This document shows, one piece after another, positions 5,400 through 10,341 of a stretch of 10,341 bases of DNA. The DNA is from an uncultured Coriobacteriaceae bacterium (lineage in GTDB: Bacteria > Actinomycetota > Coriobacteriia > Coriobacteriales > Atopobiaceae). The notes under the pieces are model-generated. The model ran no database searches and was not told the origin of the DNA. It saw nothing but the letters and a program-made list of their open reading frames with translations. Position 1 is the stretch's first letter, and each line of letters opens with the position of its first letter. Location: positions 1 to 10,341 of the forward strand of contig UWSJ01000062.1 in the NCBI GenBank assembly GCA_900549525.1. The letters run 5' to 3'. The translations under genes and the position numbers were made by a program.

Positions 5400-6521
5400 C
5401 TACTTGCCCCAGACCTCCTCGGCAATCTCCTTGACGAGGGCGAGCTTGGCCCACTGCTGCTCCTCGGTGAGCTTGTTGCCGATCTCGCAGCTGGCGAATC
5501 CGCACTGCGGGGAGAGGTAGAGGTTCTCCAGCGGCACGTACTTTGCCGCCTCGTGGATACGGGCGATGACGACGTCCTTGTCCTCAAGCTCGGGGAACTT
5601 GCTCGTGATGAGACCCAGGACGACCTTCTTGCCCGGGGCAACCTCGGCAAGCGGGGCAAAGCCGCCGGAGCGCTCGTCATCGAACTCGAGGTAGAAGGCG
5701 CTGGCGTTCTCCTTGGCGAACAGGAACGGAGCCACCTTGTCGTAGGGGCCGCTTCCGGCGTAGGCAGAGTGGTAGTTGCCACGGCACACGTGCGTGGTGA
5801 CCGTCAGATCATCGGGAAGGTCCTGCAGCGCGAGGTTGTTGACCTTGAGGTACTTGGCCGCCTCGTCCTCGATGCTCACGTCGCCCACGGATCGAGACTT
5901 CCAGTAGCCCTCGTCCACGATCATGCCCCACGTGCAGTCGTCGAGCTGGATGTTGCGGCAGCCCGCGTCGTAGAGGTCGCGAATGACGGTGCGATAGGCG
6001 GCGCCCAGGTCCTCCAGCAGGTCATCGAGGTTGGGATAGACAGCCTGAGTCTTACGCTCGTGATCCTCGTCGCGGAAGAGCTCGCAGAGCGTCTGCGCCG
6101 GGGCGGGAATGGTCTGCTTGGCGACCACGCCGTCCTCCTCGAGGGCGTGCACGAACTTGTAGTCCTCAACAAAGGGGTGGTTCTCGCCGGAAATCTCGCC
6201 CGTGACCCGTGCCGAACCGTGCGTGGTCTCCTCGCCGTGGAAGAAGTAGCCATGGTCGAGCTCGACGTGCTCGATGCCCTGGAGCCCCCACATGAAGTCG
6301 AGGTGCCAGTAGGCGCGGCGGAACTCACCGTCGGTGATGACGTGGTAGCCAGCGGCCTTCTGCTTGGCAACAAGGTCGCGGATGGCCTCGTTCTCGACCG
6401 TACGGAGCTGCTCGGCACTAATGACGCCGGCCTCGTGGTCGGCGCGGGCCTGCTTGAGGACGTCCGGGCGCAGGAAGCTGCCGACGTAGTCGTAGCGGAA
6501 GGGTGCGTGAAGGGTTCCCAT
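5400..6521 (-). CDS. Cobalamin-independent methionine synthase-like protein (MetE C-terminal domain, YxjG type)
   Basis: A 373-residue single-barrel protein of the MetE/YxjG group, which transfers a methyl group to homocysteine-type thiols with a zinc-activated thiolate. It lacks the N-terminal half of classical MetE, as is usual for this subfamily. Zinc ligands are in place: H244 and C246 in TTHVCRGNY, E279 in FYLEFDDERSG and C340 in LSPQCGFAS. ITDGEFRR (62-69) and IQLDDCTWG (191-199) are further signatures. I start at ATG 6521, where the protein begins MGTLHAPFRYDYVGSFLRP and an AGGAGA box stands 7 bases upstream. An in-frame ATG at 6701 would add 60 residues with no family resemblance, and the dyads at 6623-6672 would then lie inside the gene. 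Methyl donor and exact product are unproven. Confidence 0.9.
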   Translation of the reverse strand: MGTLHAPFRYDYVGSFLRPDVLKQARADHEAGVISAEQLRTVENEAIRDLVAKQKAAGYHVITDGEFRRAYWHLDFMWGLQGIEHVELDHGYFFHGEETTHGSARVTGEISGENHPFVEDYKFVHALEEDGVVAKQTIPAPAQTLCELFRDEDHERKTQAVYPNLDDLLEDLGAAYRTVIRDLYDAGCRNIQLDDCTWGMIVDEGYWKSRSVGDVSIEDEAAKYLKVNNLALQDLPDDLTVTTHVCRGNYHSAYAGSGPYDKVAPFLFAKENASAFYLEFDDERSGGFAPLAEVAPGKKVVLGLITSKFPELEDKDVVIARIHEAAKYVPLENLYLSPQCGFASCEIGNKLTEEQQWAKLALVKEIAEEVWGK

Positions 6522-6622
6522 GAGTGTCTCCTGTCTGGTTGGGCCTCGGGAGTCCGAGTCGCCAGGACGGACGAGGCCGTTGCCGTCGTTGCTGACGCAC
6601 CCAAGGCTACCGTGCCTTTTGG

Positions 6623-6643
6623 CTAACGAGAAATACTCGTTAG
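6623..6643. promoter_or_regulatory. Perfect 21-base dyad CTAACGAG-N5-CTCGTTAG
   Basis: CTAACGAG (6623-6630) and CTCGTTAG (6636-6643) flank AAATA, about 100 bases upstream of the metE-like start. It could be a regulator site or, in the transcript, an 8-bp hairpin with a 5-base loop. No T tract follows on the minus strand. Confidence 0.5.
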
Positions 6644-6653
6644 GGATACGAAT

Positions 6654-6672
6654 CCATAGCCTGTATCTATGG
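6654..6672. promoter_or_regulatory. LysR-type-looking dyad CCATAG-N7-CTATGG
   Basis: CCATAG (6654-6659) and CTATGG (6667-6672) include ATAG-N7-CTAT, which has the T-N11-A symmetry typical of LysR-type regulator boxes. LysR-type MetR controls metE in enterobacteria, so a sulfur-amino-acid regulator is a fair guess. No such regulator gene is in the window. Confidence 0.45.
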
Positions 6673-6706
6673 TTACAGCCAAGGCAACCTTCCGTCGCCA
6701 ATCACT

Positions 6707-6757
6707 CAAACGTTTGCACGTCGGATGTTTGGGATTATCTCAGCTGCGGACTAGAAT
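6707..6757 (+). promoter_or_regulatory. Promoter of the ABC transporter with an upstream CAAACGTTTG palindrome
   Basis: The -35 TTGGGA (6729-6734), a 17-base spacer and the -10 TAGAAT (6752-6757) predict a start near 6764, about 42 bases before the lipoprotein ATG. The perfect 10-base palindrome CAAACGTTTG (6707-6716) stands just upstream of the -35 box and may be an activator or repressor site. Confidence 0.45.
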
Positions 6758-6805
6758 GAATGGTTACGACCAGGGGGAACTGTCCCAAGACAGGAGGGCT
6801 TCACC

Positions 6806-7714
6806 ATGACCACCAGCAAGAACTTCACCCGCGCGGGCCTCACCCGCCGCAGCTTCCTTTCGCTCATGGGCGTCGGCGCCATAGCCGCGCCGCTCGCGCT
6901 TGCCGGGTGCGGCGCCTCCCAGGGAGCCACCGCCGCCACGACGGCCGCCGCATCCGCCGACGCCGCGTCGACCACCGACCTCGGCGGCGCCGCGCTCACT
7001 TTCGTCGGCGACGACGCCTTTGCCCCGTTCCGCTCCATGCAGCCGCAGTCCGACGGCTCGCAGAAGCTCGTGGGGCTCGACATCGACGTCATGGACGAGA
7101 TGGCCAAGCGCCTCAACTTCACCTACACCTTCGAGGCCCAGGACTTCGCTGCCACGCTCGCGTCGGTCCAGAACAGCAACACCTCGTTCACCATGCCCAT
7201 GAGCTCCAACGACGAGCGCAAGCAGACCTTCGACTTCACCCGTGGCTACTACCAGCCGCTCGTTGGCGCGCTCTCCAAGGGTGGCGAGCCGCTCCAGACC
7301 CTCGACGCGCTCAAGGGCAAGAAGCTCACCTGCACCTCGGGCACCGTCCAGAACAAGTTCATCACCGCCGCCCTGCCCGACAACGAGCTGACCACCTTCG
7401 ACGGCGGCGACCAGTGCCTCCAGGAAGTGCTCGCCGGCCGCGTCGACGTCTACATCTGCGACGGCGCCGAGGGCCTCGCCATGCAGCAGGCAAACCCCGA
7501 GACCGTGCTCGGCCTGCTCCCGGCCAATGACACCGACCAGTACGTGAGTGTCTACCGCATCATGGCCAAGAAGGGCGCCACGTTCATCCCCGCCTTCAAC
7601 GCCTGCGTGGGCGAGATGATCTCCGACGGCACCATGGACGAGCTCATCGCCAAGTGGACGAACGAGAGCTTCACCTGGGGCGATAAGGCCGCCGAGGCCG
7701 CCACGGCGGAGTAG
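6806..7714 (+). CDS. Amino-acid ABC transporter substrate-binding lipoprotein (SBP family 3), Tat-exported
   Basis: A 302-residue solute-binding protein. The N-terminus carries a twin-arginine motif, TRRSFLSL (13-20), then a hydrophobic stretch and a lipobox LALAGC with the lipidated cysteine at C35. It is thus exported folded by Tat and anchored outside the membrane. An Ala/Thr linker to about residue 58 precedes the two-lobed family-3 domain: LVGLDIDVMDEMAKRL (88-103), DERKQTFDFTRGYYQP (136-151), LKGKKLTCTSGTVQNKFI (169-186) and DVYICD (214-219). The family binds polar or sulfur amino acids; the ligand is not predictable here. An AGGAGG box lies 8 bases before the ATG. The permease follows 25 bases after the stop. 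Confidence 0.93.
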   Translation: MTTSKNFTRAGLTRRSFLSLMGVGAIAAPLALAGCGASQGATAATTAAASADAASTTDLGGAALTFVGDDAFAPFRSMQPQSDGSQKLVGLDIDVMDEMAKRLNFTYTFEAQDFAATLASVQNSNTSFTMPMSSNDERKQTFDFTRGYYQPLVGALSKGGEPLQTLDALKGKKLTCTSGTVQNKFITAALPDNELTTFDGGDQCLQEVLAGRVDVYICDGAEGLAMQQANPETVLGLLPANDTDQYVSVYRIMAKKGATFIPAFNACVGEMISDGTMDELIAKWTNESFTWGDKAAEAATAE

Positions 7715-7739
7715 TGACCGCAGGTCGGCCGGGCAGACC

Positions 7740-8393
7740 ATGAGCCTCAACTTCGAGATAATCGCGCCCTATCTCAGCATGTTCTGGGGCGGGCTGGCCG
7801 TCACGGTTGAAGTGACGGTCGGCTCGCTTCTGCTCGCCTTTGTCCTCGGCTTCGTTCTGGCCGTCCTCAAGGTGCTGCCGTGTCGGCCTCTGCGTCTGCT
7901 GCTTGCCTTCTACACCTCGATTTTCCGCGGCGTTCCCCTCATCGTGCTGCTCTTCATGGCCTACTTCGGCACGCCGCAGCTCACGGGCTACAAGATCACG
8001 ATGTTTGCCGCCGGCGTGCTCACGCTGGGCCTCAACGGTTCGGCCACGGTGTCGGAGACGCTACGCGGCGGCATCGAGGGCGTCGACCGGGGTCAGTACG
8101 ATGCCGCCCGCTCCCTCGGGATGCGCTATCCGTCCATGATGGCCCGCGTCATCATCCCCCAGGCCCTCCGCTCGGTGGTGCCCGCCCTGGTGAACGAGGT
8201 GATCACCGTCCTCAAGAGCTCGGCGCTCGTCTCGGTCATTGGGCTCATGGACCTCATGCGCACGGCGCAGAGCATCCAGGCGTTCACCTATCGTGCGTTC
8301 GAGCCGTTCTTCGTGGTGGCCATCATCTACTACGTCATCGTCATGGGTCTCACCTGGCTCGGCGGGGTCTGGGAACGTCGAGCGCGGGGCTAG
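7740..8393 (+). CDS. Amino-acid ABC transporter permease (HisM/GlnP family)
   Basis: A 217-residue inner-membrane permease with five hydrophobic segments (about 15-45, 55-77, 86-105, 150-170, 188-208). FRGVPLIVLLF (62-72) and the cytoplasmic EAA loop QYDAARSLGMRYPSMMARVIIPQA (119-142) are typical of the polar-amino-acid family; the loop docks the ATPase. The protein would work as a homodimer with the upstream lipoprotein. No ATPase gene follows, as the next gene is an MFS exporter, so the nucleotide-binding subunit must be encoded elsewhere or shared. The ATG has only a weak GGGCAG box, consistent with translational coupling to the lipoprotein gene. Confidence 0.93.
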   Translation: MSLNFEIIAPYLSMFWGGLAVTVEVTVGSLLLAFVLGFVLAVLKVLPCRPLRLLLAFYTSIFRGVPLIVLLFMAYFGTPQLTGYKITMFAAGVLTLGLNGSATVSETLRGGIEGVDRGQYDAARSLGMRYPSMMARVIIPQALRSVVPALVNEVITVLKSSALVSVIGLMDLMRTAQSIQAFTYRAFEPFFVVAIIYYVIVMGLTWLGGVWERRARG

Positions 8394-8434
8394 GCGGGTA
8401 CCCGGCTAACGTATAGAAAGTAATCGTCTCTGCT

Positions 8435-8503
8435 ATGGCCGAACCCTTGCGCATCGCACGCGACGGGTCCATGCTCATCCCCCGTGAATCAACGGAAGGA
8501 TGA
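8435..8503 (+). CDS. Possible 22-codon leader peptide before the efflux gene
   Basis: A short frame starting ATG GCC GAA (MAEPLRIARDG) and ending with a TGA at 8501-8503, four bases before the GTG of the efflux gene. Its last codons lie on the GGAAGGA ribosome binding site of that gene. Translation of this peptide would therefore directly affect initiation downstream, as in leader-peptide control of resistance genes. It has no convincing ribosome binding site of its own, and nothing in its sequence points to a specific stalling motif. It could be chance. Confidence 0.3.
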   Translation: MAEPLRIARDGSMLIPRESTEG

Positions 8504-8507
8504 GCCC

Positions 8508-9896
8508 GTGGCATCTGCCAGTCTCTCACGCTCGAACGAAACTACCGCCAGCTCCCAGCGACGCAGCGCCGTCCCCGGAGCCCTCGCTTCGGCGGCCATG
8601 TTCATCGCCTGCATGGACACCTTCATCACCAACGTTGCCCTGCCCACAATCGAAGCCGAACTTGGCGGCGGCATGGCGGCGCAGCAGTGGGTGGTCGACG
8701 GCTACACCCTGCCGTTTGCGGTCCTGCTGCTGCTCGCGGGCAACCTCGCCGACCGCCACGGGTCAAAGCGCGTCTTCGCCCTGGGCATCGGTCTGTTCTG
8801 CGCGGCGTCGCTTGTCTGCGGGCTGGCCACCAACATCGGGATCCTCATCTTCGGCAGGGCGCTCCTCGGCATAGGCGCGGCCCTCATCCTGCCCACGAGC
8901 ATGACGCTCATCAAAGAGGGCTACCCAGACGGCCCCAGTCGCTCCAAGGCGCTGGCCTTCTGGGGCATCGGCGGCTCGGCAGCCTCGGCCGTGGGGCCCA
9001 TTCTTGGCGGCATCCTCGTCCCGATTCACTGGAGCCTGACCTTCCTCATCAACGTGCCGCTCTGCCTCGCGATACTCGTGTTCGTCCCCAAGCTCGCGCC
9101 CTCCCCGTGCACGAAGGCACCATTCGACTTCCGGGGCCAGGCGCTCGCGCTTGTGGCGCTTTCCTGCCTGGTCGGCGGCATCATCGAGGGCGGCTCCATT
9201 GGGTTTGTTGGGTTTCCACTCGCCCTGCTGGCAGTAGGCGTCGCGGGCGGGGCCGCGTTTCTGTGGTCACAGGCACACACGGATCACCCCATGATGCCGC
9301 TCGATCTGTTTAGCTCGGCAAACATGAGAATGGCCATGCTTGGCGGCTTCTCCATGATTCTCAACTGGAACGGCCTCGTGTTTATCTCCACGCTCGCCCT
9401 GCAGCAGCACCTGGGCCTGCCGCCCTTCGTAAGCGGCATGGCCTTCGTGCCGTCGGCCGTGACGGGCATCGCCGGCAACCTGCTCAGCGACCGCCTCATC
9501 GGCAACAGGGGCTTCCGAACCTCGTTGCTCTTTGGCTTCTCGTGCATGCTCGTCGGATTTGGGCTGCTCGCCCTCGGCTCACAGCAGCTCGCCCTCTGGC
9601 ACGTGGCGGCAGGCACCATCATGGTGGGCTTCGGCGGGGCAATTGGCACGCCCGCGCTCACGGCGCTCGTGCTCAAGAGCGTGCGCTCCGAGCAGGCGGG
9701 TATCGCAAGCGCGGTCTTCAACACGATGCGCCAGGTGGGAGGGGCCGTGGGCGTGGCGGTCTTCGGCGTCTATGCCACGGCCCTGCCCACCTTCGCCGAC
9801 GGCCTCACGGCAGCGTTCTGCACGTCGCTCGTACTGGTATGCATCATGCTCGGCTACGCGCTGCACAGCCGCGATCTCGGAGCTTCGCGCGCATAA
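8508..9896 (+). CDS. DHA2-family (EmrB/QacA) multidrug efflux MFS transporter
   Basis: A 462-residue proton-driven exporter of the 14-helix DHA2 type. Family motifs are plain: MDTFITNVALP in helix 1 (36-46, with the intramembrane Asp), motif A GNLADRHGSKR in the first cytoplasmic loop (78-88), and motif C GGSAASAVGPILGG in helix 5 (155-168), the antiporter signature. A late segment MRQVGGAVGVAVFG is also typical. I start at GTG 8508, because GGAAGGA (8494-8500) lies 7 bases upstream. The GTG at 8484 would add 8 residues and lacks a ribosome binding site. Substrates cannot be told. An HxlR-type regulator converges on it 370 bases downstream. Confidence 0.92.
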   Translation: MASASLSRSNETTASSQRRSAVPGALASAAMFIACMDTFITNVALPTIEAELGGGMAAQQWVVDGYTLPFAVLLLLAGNLADRHGSKRVFALGIGLFCAASLVCGLATNIGILIFGRALLGIGAALILPTSMTLIKEGYPDGPSRSKALAFWGIGGSAASAVGPILGGILVPIHWSLTFLINVPLCLAILVFVPKLAPSPCTKAPFDFRGQALALVALSCLVGGIIEGGSIGFVGFPLALLAVGVAGGAAFLWSQAHTDHPMMPLDLFSSANMRMAMLGGFSMILNWNGLVFISTLALQQHLGLPPFVSGMAFVPSAVTGIAGNLLSDRLIGNRGFRTSLLFGFSCMLVGFGLLALGSQQLALWHVAAGTIMVGFGGAIGTPALTALVLKSVRSEQAGIASAVFNTMRQVGGAVGVAVFGVYATALPTFADGLTAAFCTSLVLVCIMLGYALHSRDLGASRA

Positions 9897-9899
9897 CGG

Positions 9900-10043
9900 G
9901 TGGGGCTGCGCGACGACGAGCTGCCCCTCGTCGCCCTTCCCCAGCTTGCCGTGCTGCTCGCGCCCTTCTTCCTCGCCGGGGCCATCCTCCCGCTCACCGA
10001 CGCCACCTTCTTCTCCTGGTTGGGGTCGTTAGTCGGCCTGTAG
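9900..10043 (+). CDS. Short hydrophobic ORF directly after the efflux gene
   Basis: A 47-codon frame from GTG 9900 to TAG 10041-10043, in the same frame as the efflux gene and starting one codon after its TAA. It reads MGLRDDELPLVALPQL, then a membrane-spanning stretch LAVLLAPFFLAGAILPL and TFFSWLGSLVGL. Strong third-position GC and a clean hydrophobic helix suggest it is, or was, coding. No ribosome binding site is visible, so it would depend on re-initiation or stop-codon read-through. It may instead be a remnant of a lost membrane-protein gene. I do not recognise a family. Confidence 0.4.
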   Translation: MGLRDDELPLVALPQLAVLLAPFFLAGAILPLTDATFFSWLGSLVGL

Positions 10044-10208
10044 CGGCGAGCATCACTCGACGACGGGTCTTGGCTGCTGAGACGCGACGAGAAGGCGGCT
10101 TGGGCATCATCTTGGCCCCTGGAATGAAAACGGGCAAACGTCCGAATTCCTCAACGAGACAGTGCGCTTGGGCCAACTGAGTGATCTAACAACGCAGCGC
10201 GAGTCAGG

Positions 10209-10235
10209 TTACACGAAACGCAGGAGCTCGTGTAA
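10209..10235 (-). terminator. TTACACGA/TCGTGTAA hairpin downstream of the HxlR gene
   Basis: A perfect 8-bp inverted repeat with an 11-base loop (10209-10216 and 10228-10235), about 30 bases past the stop of the minus-strand regulator. There is no T tract on either side, so it may be a weak terminator between convergent genes or a protein site. Confidence 0.35.
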
Positions 10236-10265
10236 GGGCGGACACAAAGGCCGCGCGATGGCACG

Positions 10266-10341
10266 CTACGCGACTCGCTGGGCCTGCTCCTGGAACTCCT
10301 CGCCCCAGGACCAGAGGGCGTCGACGACCGACTTGAGGCTG
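10266..10341 (-). CDS. C-terminal end of an HxlR-family transcriptional regulator
   Basis: The last 24 codons of a minus-strand gene that extends beyond the window, ending with a TAG at 10268-10266. The peptide SLKSVVDALWSWGEEFQEQA matches the ending of HxlR-type winged-helix regulators, where a Ser/Thr-Leu-x-x-Val-x-x-Ala-Leu segment is followed by Trp-Gly-Glu in the dimerisation helix. HxlR proteins are DNA-binding repressors or activators, often of redox or detoxification genes. Its convergent position to the DHA2 exporter makes it a candidate regulator of that gene, but this is inference. The DNA-binding part lies outside the window. Confidence 0.7.
   Translation of the reverse strand, partial: SLKSVVDALWSWGEEFQEQAQRVA

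Noticed and set aside
5121..6626. A 501-codon open frame on the plus strand opposite the metE-like gene
   Set aside because: It mirrors a gene with intact zinc ligands and family motifs. Its product is low-complexity, rich in Val, Leu, Arg and Glu, with no domain, as expected for an antisense frame in high-GC DNA.
6522..6701. A 60-residue N-terminal extension of the metE-like protein, starting at ATG 6701
   Set aside because: The family begins at the MGTLHAPFRYD segment, which has an AGGAGA box; the extension lacks family similarity and would run through the regulatory dyads.
6522..6805. A SAM or cobalamin riboswitch upstream of the metE-like gene
   Set aside because: Hairpins exist, but I could not find the conserved SAM-I core or the cobalamin-box sequence, so only dyads are reported.
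6764..7750. A 328-codon open frame on the minus strand opposite the binding lipoprotein
   Set aside because: Composition is Gly/Val/Glu-rich without a domain, and the plus strand has a Tat signal, lipobox and family-3 motifs.
9994..10176. A 60-codon minus-strand frame between the exporter and the HxlR gene
   Set aside because: It ends in an Arg-rich low-complexity stretch, overlaps the hydrophobic plus-strand frame and has no ribosome binding site.
1..10341. CRISPR arrays, insertion sequences, tRNA or rRNA genes
   Set aside because: No regularly spaced repeats, no transposase-like protein with terminal repeats, and no cloverleaf or rRNA-like sequence were seen on either strand.

Overview
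The window is high-GC, densely coded bacterial DNA with many GTG starts and good AGGAGG-type ribosome binding sites. The gene content (SPFH-associated ribbon-helix-helix protein, small XRE regulator with a short membrane partner, YxjG-type MetE, Tat-type lipoprotein) fits a gut or oral actinobacterium of the class Coriobacteriia (Olsenella/Collinsella/Atopobium relatives). That placement is inference from style and gene families; no rRNA or tRNA gene is present to confirm it.

Layout. The first 68 bases are the tail of a plus-strand gene, probably an SPFH/band-7 protein, followed by a ribbon-helix-helix DNA-binding protein with a clear terminator. A minus-strand pair follows: a tRNA-dihydrouridine synthase and a HAD phosphatase. 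Then come a 90-residue unknown gene and, overlapping its stop, a 36-codon remnant of a DUF4160 gene. After a 368-base non-coding stretch with two hairpins there is a minus-strand operon of three genes: a small membrane protein, a CylR2-like XRE regulator, and a GIY-YIG nuclease domain fused to an AlkD-like DNA-glycosylase domain. This operon diverges from rlmH (plus strand) out of a striking 53-bp control region. In it, two promoters of opposite direction share the same -10 hexamer, and two copies of a CAAGT-NN-ACTTG dyad cover the flanks.

Convergent with rlmH is a cobalamin-independent methionine-synthase-like gene (YxjG type), with stacked hairpins between the two stops. Its upstream region holds two LysR-type-looking dyads and is shared with a divergent amino-acid ABC transporter made of a Tat lipoprotein and a permease, with no ATPase gene nearby. 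A 14-TM DHA2-family drug-efflux protein follows, preceded by a possible 22-codon leader peptide and trailed in the same frame by a short hydrophobic ORF. The window closes with the C-terminus of an HxlR-family regulator on the minus strand.

How the genes fit together: rlmH and dus are RNA-modification housekeeping genes. The metE-like gene and the ABC transporter share a control region and may serve sulfur-amino-acid supply. The membrane-protein/XRE/nuclease-glycosylase operon is the least conventional part and probably controls itself, and perhaps rlmH, through the shared operator.
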